A DNA stretch of 64,000 nt from a virus. The translations under genes and the position numbers were made by a program. The DNA is taken from the IMG/VR virus record IMGVR_UViG_3300025108_004223, positions 1 to 64,000 of that record; one strand, written 5' to 3'. Position 1 is the stretch's first letter, and every line of letters begins with the position of its first letter. This document shows, one piece after another, positions 43,043 to 50,166 of the stretch. Under the pieces are notes generated by a model. The model was not told the DNA's origin. It saw nothing but the letters and a program-made list of their open reading frames with translations, and ran no database searches.

Positions 43043-44031
43043 ACTGGCTAGATAAATTCGACAAGCTAAAAGTAGAAATAACCTCTCATTGTAATGCAAA
43101 ATGTCCTGGATGCACTCGAAACATAACAGGCGGCAAAAATCAACCTGATTTAAAACTAAAACATATGCCATTTGAACTATGGGAACGTATCATGCACGAA
43201 GATACAAAGGGCATGAACATAGTTGAGGTATTGTTTGATGGCACAGTTGGTGATTTTTGTATGAATCCTAAAGCTATTGATTTTATTAAAACGGCACATG
43301 ACGCACACCCTGATATGTTTTTACAAATTAATACAAACGGTGGTGCCAGAACAGAAAAATGGTGGGCAGAACTCGGCGAGGTTATTGCTGAAATTCCACA
43401 TAGAGTAAACTTTGCAATTGATGGATTAGAAGATACACATCATATACACAGACGTAATACATCATATGATATAGTTGTGCGTAACATGAAAGCATTTATT
43501 TCAACTGGTGGGAATGCTAATTGGATATTCACATACTTTGATCATAATTTACATCAATACAAAGAAGCAGAAAAACGTGCAATAGATATGGGGTGCTATT
43601 GGTTCCAAACTAGATGGAGTTGTATTCCTGGCGAAGATTTAGATACAAAAACAGATACAGAAGAATATAAAATTGGAACAGAACATATTTACGAACACAA
43701 AGAATATATGAAGCATACAAGAATTCTGAAACATATGCAACCAGAATATGATGAAGAGTCGCATATATGCCCTGCATATGCTACTTCACAGATTACCATT
43801 GACTTTCGTGGTATACTTTGGCCGTGTAGTTACATATATTCAACCGAAGTTAGAACTAGAGAATGGGCAAGTCCGTTTCGTAACGAAATGCAACACCCAG
43901 GTGAAACAATAAGTTTACATAAATATACATTATCTAATATACTCACTAATACATTTTTTAAAGACCAATTACCAGATGTTATTGCTAATAAAAAGCTAAG
44001 TATATGCAATATGTGGTGTTTTAACGACTAA
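43039..44031 (+). CDS. Radical SAM protein with C-terminal SPASM-like cluster region
   Basis: The product has 330 residues. ATG 43039 overlaps the methyltransferase stop as ATGA. The motif HCNAKCPGC (CxxxCxxC) is right at the N-terminus (about 19-26). The C-terminal part contains HICPAYATSQ, ILWPCSYIY and a terminal SICNMWCFND, i.e. five cysteines placed as in SPASM domains that hold auxiliary clusters. It differs from the twitch family (Cys region last, not first). The two genes at 51030 and 50677 together match it in order, as if one protein had been split. Confidence 0.88.
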   Translation: MNWLDKFDKLKVEITSHCNAKCPGCTRNITGGKNQPDLKLKHMPFELWERIMHEDTKGMNIVEVLFDGTVGDFCMNPKAIDFIKTAHDAHPDMFLQINTNGGARTEKWWAELGEVIAEIPHRVNFAIDGLEDTHHIHRRNTSYDIVVRNMKAFISTGGNANWIFTYFDHNLHQYKEAEKRAIDMGCYWFQTRWSCIPGEDLDTKTDTEEYKIGTEHIYEHKEYMKHTRILKHMQPEYDEESHICPAYATSQITIDFRGILWPCSYIYSTEVRTREWASPFRNEMQHPGETISLHKYTLSNILTNTFFKDQLPDVIANKKLSICNMWCFND

Positions 44032-44061
44032 TAACTAACGTTAAATCCATCAAGTTATAGG

Positions 44062-44069
44062 TAAATACT
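44062..44069 (+). promoter_or_regulatory. TAAATACT motif before the HtrA-like gene
   Basis: In the 62-base gap, 24 bases before ATG 44094. It sits in the loop of an imperfect inverted repeat GTTATA / TATAAC. Candidate late promoter. Confidence 0.4.
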
Positions 44070-44093
44070 TATAACGTATAGAATGGAATACTA

Positions 44094-45359
44094 ATGATAA
44101 AGTTAAGAACCCCATTGTTGCTTATGCTTGCAACGGTAATAGTCAGTGTCATGGTTAATGCACACTACAGAAGCATACAAGAAACATTACATGAAGGCAT
44201 TAGTTGGGTTTGGCAGAAACACAAACCAACCGGGCAGGCTATTTACGACGTAAATGCTTTTCTTTTCAACGGTAATGCGTTTGATCACGAACGTAGAATA
44301 AAAGATTACATTTACAGCACATATCCTAGTGTTGTAATGGTAAGCGTTTTCCCAAAAGAATCATCACAAAGTAATCCACTAGTTCAGCGTAAGTCTGGAC
44401 GAGGAACTGGATTCTTTGTAGCAACTGATGATACGTCAGCAACAATAATGACTAATTATCATGTTATTGATGGATACTTGGGTTCTGAAGATCTACTAGA
44501 ACTAAAAATCAATACAGCAATGGATATGTGGATGTATGATGCTGAAATTATTGGTTACGACCAGGTGGCAGACATTGCTATATTAAAAATTACTAAGCAA
44601 GATAACGAAGAATGGGAAGCATTAGAATTTGCAGATTACAAAGATATAAGCGAAGGTGATCCTGTTGTAGTTGTTGGACACGGTATGAGTATGCCATGGA
44701 CCAGCACACAAGGTATTGTTACATATGATGGAAGATTTGGACAGCGTCCTTATTCATTAATGCTACAAGTTGATGCAGTTATTAACCAAGGTAACAGCGG
44801 CGGACCTATTATAGGAGATGACGCTTTGGTTATTGGTGTGGCACAAAGTATACTAAGTCCTTCTAGACAGATTCCTGGTTGGGATGGAGTAGGATTAGCA
44901 GTTGGAATTAGACAGGCAAAACGTAGCATGGACTATATTTTATCTGATGCATATGCAGAAAAAGGATATGTTCCATATGTAGATTTATTGTTTAATAGTA
45001 AAAACTTTGAAATAGGAGATGTAGTAGATACTAAACGTAAAGACAGGCACATGTCTTATTTTATTAATCCTGAGCCTGCAGGTGTTCAAGCACCAGACAT
45101 GGAAGCACCACCAGTAAAACTAAATGCCGGACAAATAGCCGGAATGCAAGAAGGTGACATTATACTAGAGTATAACGGTGAAAATGTCTATACAGCATTT
45201 AAAATATTCGTAGAAACTATGTATGCATTACCAGGTGATACAGTAGTTATTAAAGTATTACGTGGTGAAGAAGAATTAGAATTTACACTTACTTACATAG
45301 AAACTGATTTTGATAAACTAATAGAATTAGTTAACAGTCGTCAACAAGCGTATCGCTAA
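44094..45359 (+). CDS. HtrA/DegP-type serine protease with PDZ domain
   Basis: The product has 421 residues: an N-terminal membrane anchor or signal (about 4-22), then a trypsin-like protease with His123 (TNYHVIDG), Asp160 (VADIAILK) and Ser235 (QGNSGGP), and a C-terminal PDZ domain (about 340-410; MQEGDIILEYNG, GDTVVIKVLRG). This is the DegS/HtrA plan: anchored in the inner membrane facing the periplasm, cutting misfolded or signal proteins. It is unusual in phages. TAAATACT precedes it; a palindromic sigma70 promoter follows. Confidence 0.93.
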   Translation: MIKLRTPLLLMLATVIVSVMVNAHYRSIQETLHEGISWVWQKHKPTGQAIYDVNAFLFNGNAFDHERRIKDYIYSTYPSVVMVSVFPKESSQSNPLVQRKSGRGTGFFVATDDTSATIMTNYHVIDGYLGSEDLLELKINTAMDMWMYDAEIIGYDQVADIAILKITKQDNEEWEALEFADYKDISEGDPVVVVGHGMSMPWTSTQGIVTYDGRFGQRPYSLMLQVDAVINQGNSGGPIIGDDALVIGVAQSILSPSRQIPGWDGVGLAVGIRQAKRSMDYILSDAYAEKGYVPYVDLLFNSKNFEIGDVVDTKRKDRHMSYFINPEPAGVQAPDMEAPPVKLNAGQIAGMQEGDIILEYNGENVYTAFKIFVETMYALPGDTVVIKVLRGEEELEFTLTYIETDFDKLIELVNSRQQAYR

Positions 45360-45366
45360 TAATAGG

Positions 45367-45395
45367 TTGACAAAACCACCAAGATATCTTATAAT
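45367..45395 (+). promoter_or_regulatory. Consensus sigma70-like promoter with palindrome
   Basis: TTGACA (45367-45372), 17-base spacer, TATAAT (45390-45395): full consensus. The perfect palindrome AAGATATCTT (45381-45390) abuts the -10, in another phase than the related sites at 20268, 48260 and 48617. Drives the alginate-lyase-like gene. Confidence 0.88.
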
Positions 45396-45430
45396 ATAGT
45401 TATATTTAAATTATAACTATGGAGAATAAG

Positions 45431-46822
45431 ATGAAAAAACTGTTAGTTTTACTACTATTTGCCACATCTGCATGTGTGCAAGCAACGGATAGTATCAACG
45501 CTAAATCTTGTGCAGATGGCACTATTCCTGTAAAATCTGTATCTGCTGATGGAAGCTACTATGTCTATCAATGTCCATCATTTCAAGAACCATTAATGGA
45601 CTCAATAGATAATATTGACTATTCTTATTACGCAAAATCAGATTTTGTAAATTTAAAAATTCCCGAAGATTTCCAATATATTAATACAACAAAACTTAAA
45701 TATTTGATGTCTAATAATGCATTTAGAAGGCATGCAGAAACATGGTGGTGGCCAGCCGGCGCCGCAACTTCTTGTTTTGATGCTATGAAACACTTCAAAG
45801 TAACTACAAGTGGACACGGCTTTGATCAGGTTAATGGGTGTGCTAAGGGCACAGGAGGATTTTTACAACTAGATTATCCATATGTATTAAAAAACATGTC
45901 AGATGTTATATTACACCATGCAACGCACAGAAACGTTAAAGCTCAATTCAAACCCGGAGATTCTCCCAATCATCAACACTATGCAAAGTATATGGTAATG
46001 GCCAAAACTGCTGAAATATACGCTGTATTCAAGGATTTGATGCCTTTAACCCCAGAAGAACATGAGATTATTACTGCATATTTTGATGAAATATTTATGG
46101 GTAATTTATTCCATACACAATTAAATAAGCCACAATGTAATATTAATAACCCTGAACTTGATGCGCCAATACCCTTTAAATATAGTCCTATGGGTGGATG
46201 TGGCAGTTATTCATGGCGCTTAGTTTATTCCAGTATTGCCTATTCATTATCTACAAACAACGATAAATTGTTTGAGCGAGCAAAAATGAATTTAACACAT
46301 TTACTTGGATCATTTGATAACGAAGGAATACATGTGAACCAGGCATCACGTGGCGGTAAAGCAATGGGATACCATAATGCAGTTACAGTGAGTCTAGGAA
46401 ACATATCAGAACAATTTTATGCAATAGGATATGACTTCTTAGAACATAGAATGCCAAGAAGTAATATTAAAGTAAAAGATGTATTAGATAAGCATTGGGA
46501 TTTAATGCACGACCATACATTATTAGGAAAATATGCAAAATATAGTAAAGGCATACAAGGCAGCGAACCCAATACAGATTGGCACTATGTTTCACATCTG
46601 TCAACTCCTAAAGCAATAGCAATAATGCCAAGTAGTTTGAAATGGTGGCAAGTTGCACATGCTAATACACGTTATGTCAAAGAATATAGGACACAACCTA
46701 GTATGATGCACACTAAAGAAATAGATTGGCAAGAATTGATTAACAAAAATAATGTTGGTAATTTATGGATAACTTCAGTGTTCCCATCAAAATTAATGTA
46801 TACAGTTAATGAATCTAGGTAG
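45431..46822 (+). CDS. Secreted alginate-lyase-like protein
   Basis: The product has 463 residues. ATG 45431 follows SD ggag and gives a signal peptide (MKKLLVLLLFATSACVQA). The mature part is helical; the segment GCGSYSWRLVYSSIAYSLST, then LFERAKMNLTHLLGSFDNEG and ASRGGKAMGYHNAVTVSL, follows the alpha/alpha-toroid alginate lyase pattern (N-N-H-x-Y-W ... R-G-x-x-A-L-x-Y-H-N). The final YHN is intact, while the first motif differs from N-N-H. It would cleave polyuronate by beta-elimination in the periplasm or outside the cell. It is transcribed alone, between a consensus promoter and a terminator-like stem. Confidence 0.65.
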   Translation: MKKLLVLLLFATSACVQATDSINAKSCADGTIPVKSVSADGSYYVYQCPSFQEPLMDSIDNIDYSYYAKSDFVNLKIPEDFQYINTTKLKYLMSNNAFRRHAETWWWPAGAATSCFDAMKHFKVTTSGHGFDQVNGCAKGTGGFLQLDYPYVLKNMSDVILHHATHRNVKAQFKPGDSPNHQHYAKYMVMAKTAEIYAVFKDLMPLTPEEHEIITAYFDEIFMGNLFHTQLNKPQCNINNPELDAPIPFKYSPMGGCGSYSWRLVYSSIAYSLSTNNDKLFERAKMNLTHLLGSFDNEGIHVNQASRGGKAMGYHNAVTVSLGNISEQFYAIGYDFLEHRMPRSNIKVKDVLDKHWDLMHDHTLLGKYAKYSKGIQGSEPNTDWHYVSHLSTPKAIAIMPSSLKWWQVAHANTRYVKEYRTQPSMMHTKEIDWQELINKNNVGNLWITSVFPSKLMYTVNESR

Positions 46823-46834
46823 TTAACATACACT

Positions 46835-46884
46835 ATATAGTGCCATTAAACGCTAAGTAATCGGTTGATGGCACTATATTTTGT
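46835..46884 (+). terminator. Terminator-like stem after the alginate-lyase-like gene
   Basis: A perfect 12-base stem ATATAGTGCCAT (46835-46846) with ATGGCACTATAT (46868-46879), a 21-base loop, then TTTTG. The stem is AT-rich at its base and the T run is short, so an RNA end-protecting or processing role is possible. Confidence 0.6.
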
Positions 46885-46891
46885 GAAAAGG

Positions 46892-46920
46892 TTGACAAGA
46901 TCGCATAAATATCATATAAT
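46892..46920 (+). promoter_or_regulatory. Consensus sigma70-like promoter of the 47036 gene
   Basis: TTGACA (46892-46897), 17-base spacer, TATAAT (46915-46920). Full consensus and no clear palindrome in the spacer, so it may be constitutive. The leader that follows (about 110 bases) contains a hairpin and a possible small ORF. Confidence 0.85.
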
Positions 46921-46974
46921 AGTGTATATTTAATAAAGATTTAGTAGAGTTGATTTAAAGGAGTGGGCTCAGTT

Positions 46975-47016
46975 GTGACCGCTGAAGCTCGGATCAACCG
47001 TCATAAAATCGGTCAC
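46975..47016 (+). promoter_or_regulatory. Structured leader hairpin, with possible upstream ORF
   Basis: A 7-base perfect stem GTGACCG (46975-46981) and CGGTCAC (47010-47016) encloses 28 bases in the leader of the membrane protein gene. The same bases can be read from GTG 46975 as a 29-codon ORF, ending at TAG 47062-47064 inside the downstream gene in another frame, with a good SD (aaaggag, 46957-46963). Either an attenuation-like leader peptide or an RNA control element; coding is unproven. Confidence 0.4.
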
Positions 47017-47035
47017 GTTAATATAGGAGAAATCT

Positions 47036-47257
47036 ATGTTAGACAAAATCTTAAGCGGCGTTAGAGGCGCGACAGAGGCTGGTGTATCGTTGATTGGTCT
47101 TGCTATCGTTTTACAAGTTGTATTCGGTGGTTCAGTTCCTTTCTTAGGCGGTGATGTCATTGGCACTATCATCGGCATCGTATCACAACTAGGTGGTGCT
47201 GGTTTAGTAGGTCTTATTTCTGCAGTTGTTTTGTGGAAACTATTTACACGTGACTAA
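47036..47257 (+). CDS. Small Gly-rich membrane protein, strongly expressed
   Basis: The product has 73 residues with two hydrophobic helices (about 15-33 and 41-66), rich in Gly, Val and Ile, and only a few charges (start MLDKILSGVR, end KLFTRD). SD ataggag is good and the promoter is full consensus. Base composition is visibly richer in G and C than the neighbours and the codons are those of a highly expressed gene. It is transcribed alone and closed by a terminator. Holin, pore or small membrane effector are all possible. Confidence 0.75.
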   Translation: MLDKILSGVRGATEAGVSLIGLAIVLQVVFGGSVPFLGGDVIGTIIGIVSQLGGAGLVGLISAVVLWKLFTRD

Positions 47258-47277
47258 TATTAATATATATTAATGTT

Positions 47278-47305
47278 AAAAAACCCAGCAAATGTTGGGT
47301 TTTTT
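47278..47305 (+). terminator. Rho-independent terminator
   Basis: Perfect 10-base stem AAAAAACCCA (47278-47287) with TGGGTTTTTT (47296-47305) and an 8-base loop; ends the unit of the 47036 gene. The next promoter starts six bases later. Confidence 0.9.
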
Positions 47306-47310
47306 AATGG

Positions 47311-47339
47311 TTGACAAATCCTATACTTTAGTATATATT
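47311..47339 (+). promoter_or_regulatory. Sigma70-like promoter with palindrome, before the HTH gene
   Basis: TTGACA (47311-47316), 17-base spacer, TATATT (47334-47339). The spacer contains TATACT-TT-AGTATA (47322-47335), a near-perfect inverted repeat that overlaps the -10. An HTH protein made from this promoter could regulate itself. Confidence 0.8.
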
Positions 47340-47372
47340 ATATATAAACAACAATAATAGAAAGGACATAAA

Positions 47373-47642
47373 ATGTCAAAATCTAAAAAAGCAGTAGGAA
47401 CTAAGTTCTTTAAAGAAGGAACTCAAAACCAAAAAATCCTAGCTAAATTTTGGGGCACAGGTAAAACTTTTACTATGGATACTCTAAGAGAAAAAATGGA
47501 TATCCAATCACCTGGTGCTAGACTTTCAGAATTGAAAGACGAAGGCTTTAATGTAAAAGCTAAAGCAACTGCAAATACTTCAGGTTTACAAGGTAGACCA
47601 ACTATGGAATATTCAATTCCTAGAAGAAGAACATTTGCCTAA
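47373..47642 (+). CDS. Small winged-helix-like DNA-binding protein
   Basis: The product has 89 residues. The region TFTMDTLREKMDI-QSPGARLSELKDEGFNV (about 32-61) has the helix-turn-helix spacing, with SPGARLSEL as the recognition helix, followed by a wing-like strand KAKATANT and a basic tail. It is the only HTH-type protein recognised in the window, and it is transcribed from a promoter with a palindrome, which makes it the first candidate for the factor that reads the palindromic promoters. SD aaagga is present. Confidence 0.7.
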   Translation: MSKSKKAVGTKFFKEGTQNQKILAKFWGTGKTFTMDTLREKMDIQSPGARLSELKDEGFNVKAKATANTSGLQGRPTMEYSIPRRRTFA

Positions 47643-48216
47643 TATAATTAAGCACATTATAACTTTAAATAAGCAGGGCCTTGCCCTGCTTATTTTGACT
47701 GTATTGTTAACTTTCTCACTTCCGTCAAAAGCCGATATGACAAACGAACAGTTTGCATATGAAATAAAAGGTTGTGTAGATGAGTTATATTACGATACAA
47801 ACAAATATCCAATTTCTAAACAAATTCCAATAGAACTTATTATTGCTCAAGCGGCACATGAAAGTGCATGGGGTAATAGTAGATTTGCAGTAGAAGGAAA
47901 TAATCTATTTGGTGTTAGAACCTGGAATGAAAACGATTTACAACTAAAAGCAAAAGGGGCTCCTGATGCTCCTTGGGGTTTAAAAGTATATAATAATTGG
48001 TGCGAAAGCATTGAACATTATTTTCATATACTAGATACACTTCCAATGTATGCTCAATTTAGAGAAGAACTAGAGTTTCAAAATACAATAGCTAAACAAT
48101 CAGATCCAATAAATCTTACATTATATCTCGCTCCGTGGAGTGAACAAGGACCTAAGTATGTTAGGTTGTTACAAGATATAATGGCATGTCTATACCGGAA
48201 AAACTTCTATTCATAA
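47635..48216 (+). CDS. Glucosaminidase (GH73/Bax-like) cell wall hydrolase, secreted
   Basis: The product has 193 residues from TTG 47635, overlapping the HTH gene by eight bases. A signal peptide is apparent (basic start, LALLILTVLLTFSLPSKA, cut before D). The catalytic Glu lies in LIIAQAAHESAWGNSRFA and is followed by NNLFGVRTW, the signature of mannosyl-glycoprotein endo-beta-N-acetylglucosaminidase-like peptidoglycan hydrolases. It should cut the glycan chain in the periplasm. The signal-peptide codons coincide with a perfect hairpin at 47671-47691. The start codon is uncertain because SD is weak. Confidence 0.85.
   Translation: MPNIIKHIITLNKQGLALLILTVLLTFSLPSKADMTNEQFAYEIKGCVDELYYDTNKYPISKQIPIELIIAQAAHESAWGNSRFAVEGNNLFGVRTWNENDLQLKAKGAPDAPWGLKVYNNWCESIEHYFHILDTLPMYAQFREELEFQNTIAKQSDPINLTLYLAPWSEQGPKYVRLLQDIMACLYRKNFYS
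47671..47696 (+). terminator. Terminator-like hairpin inside the hydrolase signal-peptide codons
   Basis: A perfect 9-base GC-rich stem AAGCAGGGC (47671-47679) with GCCCTGCTT (47683-47691), 3-base loop and ATTTT. It lies 29 bases after the HTH stop and would end that message, yet it is within the ORF of the hydrolase. Partial read-through could set the ratio of the two products. Confidence 0.65.
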
Positions 48217-48250
48217 CGGGTTTTTTCTTCAAAATAATTCAAAATAAAGG

Positions 48251-48279
48251 TTGACAACCAAGACATCTTGCTGTATAAT
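48251..48279 (+). promoter_or_regulatory. Consensus sigma70-like promoter with palindrome
   Basis: TTGACA (48251-48256), 17-base spacer, TATAAT (48274-48279). The spacer has CAAGACATCTTG (48259-48270), self-complementary apart from its two central bases, starting at the same distance from the -35 as in the 20259 and 48608 promoters. Drives the 48309 gene. Confidence 0.88.
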
Positions 48280-48308
48280 ATAGTTATATTACACAATAAA
48301 GGAAGGAT

Positions 48309-48602
48309 ATGAAAAACTCAAAAGCATTTTTAAACAGTTTTAAAACAAAATATATGGTTGGAATTCGTCCTAGAGAGGCGAATTGTTCACATGTTGATAA
48401 TGTTTATGTAAAAGCATTTGGTATACAAGACGCTATGAACAGAGTTGATGCCGCTATTGATCATTTAGACTGGAGAGTTAAAGATGTTATATCAGCAGGT
48501 GATGAGTTATTTGGTGATGATGAGGTATGTTGTTCTGATGGTAGAACACCAGTTAAAGAACTAGGTATTGCTACTGAATTTTTTGGAATTACTTTTTCAT
48601 AA
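48309..48602 (+). CDS. Small hypothetical protein under a regulated promoter
   Basis: The product has 97 residues, mixed alpha/beta in appearance, with SD aaggaag upstream. A helix IQDAMNRVDAAIDHLDW (about 43-59) and an acidic CCSDG turn are the only features. It is transcribed alone from a palindromic promoter, which suggests an early host-directed function; no family recognised. Confidence 0.7.
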   Translation: MKNSKAFLNSFKTKYMVGIRPREANCSHVDNVYVKAFGIQDAMNRVDAAIDHLDWRVKDVISAGDELFGDDEVCCSDGRTPVKELGIATEFFGITFS

Positions 48603-48607
48603 AAAGG

Positions 48608-48636
48608 TTGACAAGTAAGACATCTTACTGTATACT
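48608..48636 (+). promoter_or_regulatory. Sigma70-like promoter with palindrome
   Basis: TTGACA (48608-48613), 17-base spacer, TATACT (48631-48636). TAAGACATCTTA at 48616-48627 is self-complementary apart from two central bases. It starts just after the stop at 48602 and drives the run of small genes from 48682. Confidence 0.87.
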
Positions 48637-48681
48637 GTAAGTATAAAGAATAAAATTTTAACTACAAAGCGAGGAAATAAC

Positions 48682-49041
48682 ATGGAATACACAGTAACTG
48701 AAATGGAAGATATTGGAGTTAAGGCAACACAGGCTGCAAGAAATGCCGCAGGTGATTACCTTGTTGAGAAACTAGGTGGTAAAGATAATTATCCTTGTGG
48801 GTTTGCATGGGTTACTGTTTATCCTGAAAATAAGGGTAATACTAAACTAGGTAAAGCCGAAAGAGGATTACTTGAAAGTATTGGTTTCGAGAAAGATTGG
48901 ACTGGTAAAGCATATCAAATTTGGAATCCAAGTAAGGTTAATGTTCAAAATGTTGACGTTAAAGAAGCAGGTGCTCAAGCATATGCAGACATAATGAAAG
49001 CGGCTGGGTTTAAAGCATATGCTGGTTCAAGGTTAGACTAA
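48682..49041 (+). CDS. Conserved-looking phage protein (AGSRLD end)
   Basis: The product has 119 residues. CGFAWVTVYPENKGNTKLGKA (about 39-59) and the C-terminal AGAQAYADIMKAAGFKAYAGS are patterns I have seen in small proteins of many T4-like phages, without a known role. SD gaggaaa supports the start. It heads a string of six small genes that ends with the SNase-like gene. Confidence 0.75.
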   Translation: MEYTVTEMEDIGVKATQAARNAAGDYLVEKLGGKDNYPCGFAWVTVYPENKGNTKLGKAERGLLESIGFEKDWTGKAYQIWNPSKVNVQNVDVKEAGAQAYADIMKAAGFKAYAGSRLD

Positions 49042-49056
49042 TTAGGAGAATAATAA

Positions 49057-49188
49057 ATGGATTACAAGGAAAGTAAAGATATAACTAAAATAGTAGGTGT
49101 GTGTGCTGGTATTATGGCTATTATGTTTCTCACAGTTTATATTGGAAACATAGCAATACTCAGTTATTTACCTGCTGATTTCGGATAA
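49057..49188 (+). CDS. Very small membrane protein
   Basis: The ORF encodes 43 residues: a charged start (MDYKESKDITK) and one membrane helix (about 12-36, IVGVCAGIMAIMFLTVYIG). SD aggag is well placed (49044-49048). It fills the gap between two genes. Function unknown. Confidence 0.55.
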   Translation: MDYKESKDITKIVGVCAGIMAIMFLTVYIGNIAILSYLPADFG

Positions 49189-49197
49189 GGAGATAAT

Positions 49198-49335
49198 ATG
49201 GAAACCTGGGAAAAAGATTTAAATGAAAACATGAAATCAATTAGAAGCTCATATGAAAGCATTATGAGAATTGGTTACTCTATCATGGGTGTTATGATTC
49301 TTTGGATTGGCATTGAAATAGGAAAAATGTTATGA
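49198..49335 (+). CDS. Very small membrane protein
   Basis: The ORF encodes 45 residues: a charged N-terminal half (METWEKDLNENMKSIRSSYES) up to about residue 21 and a membrane helix to the end (IMRIGYSIMGVMILWIGIEIG). SD aaggag is eight bases before the ATG; the stop overlaps the next start as ATGA. These signals support translation. Function unknown. Confidence 0.55.
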   Translation: METWEKDLNENMKSIRSSYESIMRIGYSIMGVMILWIGIEIGKML

Positions 49336-49784
49336 AAAAGTTTACAATTTTAATGTGTTTAGTTTTAGCGACAGTTATTACAGGTTCTGCGTTCGCACAA
49401 TCAGTAACACTTACTGCTGAACAAGTTGAAAAGATTGAAGCACATATTATTGGACTTGATAAACAAATATCTGAGTTAACCAGAATTAAAGAGATTCAGG
49501 CTAATGCTATTAAAGAGTTAACTAAAAAGAATTTAGATCAGGCAAAACTTCTTAAACAGAAGATGTCTACTGAAGTTGAAGTTTTAAAAGTTAATTGTAA
49601 ACTTTATGAAGAACTAGTTAATGGCAAATGTAAAAGAAAAATAATTAGTTCGCCGGTGAAAATGAGTAATAGTGGTATTTGTCATACGCCAGGTAGCACT
49701 TATTATTCCAGAACTCATAATTATAAATCATACACAAGTCTTTCTGCATGTTTAAATGCAGGTGGACGTAGACCTAAAAACTAA
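49332..49784 (+). CDS. Secreted coiled-coil protein with C-terminal Cys domain
   Basis: The product has 150 residues: signal peptide (FTILMCLVLATVITGSAFA, cut before QS), a long charged heptad helix (about 27-90), and a C-terminal domain with SGICHTPGSTYYSRT ... YTSLSACLNAGGRRP, a small Cys-containing fold I know from secreted proteins near nucleases and lysins. It is likely to be periplasmic and oligomeric. ATGA overlap upstream. Confidence 0.65.
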   Translation: MKKFTILMCLVLATVITGSAFAQSVTLTAEQVEKIEAHIIGLDKQISELTRIKEIQANAIKELTKKNLDQAKLLKQKMSTEVEVLKVNCKLYEELVNGKCKRKIISSPVKMSNSGICHTPGSTYYSRTHNYKSYTSLSACLNAGGRRPKN

Positions 49785-49794
49785 AGGAGACAAT

Positions 49795-49983
49795 ATGAAA
49801 AATACAATCATAGCAATAGCAATAACATTTGCAATTATTTTTGCATTCATTAGTAGTGTTGAAGCAAAAAGGGTTCACAAGTTGGAAGATCAACTAGAAG
49901 CACATAAAATGGCTATAACATTTGCCAACAGTGCAATACATACATTTGCAGATCCTCATTTCAAAGTAGTAAGCGAAAGGTAA
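49795..49983 (+). CDS. Small secreted or membrane-anchored protein
   Basis: The product has 62 residues. ATG 49795 with SD aaaggag is preferred over an in-frame start at 49756 inside the previous gene. An N-terminal hydrophobic helix (IIAIAITFAIIFAFISSVEA) is a signal peptide or anchor; the rest is a short amphipathic helix. Function unknown. Confidence 0.6.
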   Translation: MKNTIIAIAITFAIIFAFISSVEAKRVHKLEDQLEAHKMAITFANSAIHTFADPHFKVVSER

Positions 49984-49989
49984 ATAGAA

Positions 49990-50163
49990 ATGGTAGATAT
50001 TTTAAAAGATATTGAAGTGCTAGAAAATGCACTTATTCAAATCCAAGAAGGTGCAAGCGATGAAGTATACGGTGCACTATGGAGCTTGGAAAAACTGTTA
50101 TTAGAAAAGAAGGACATAGTTGCTGAATTTGAAGCAACTGCTCCTAACACTATAGGAGGTTAG
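49990..50163 (+). CDS. Small acidic helical protein
   Basis: The ORF encodes 57 residues, ending three bases before the SNase-like gene. The sequence is acidic and almost wholly helical (ILKDIEVLENALIQIQE and LEKLLLEKKDIVAEFEA). The upstream SD is weak. It occupies the whole gap between two genes in a packed region, supporting its reality. Confidence 0.5.
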   Translation: MVDILKDIEVLENALIQIQEGASDEVYGALWSLEKLLLEKKDIVAEFEATAPNTIGG

Positions 50164-50166
50164 ACT

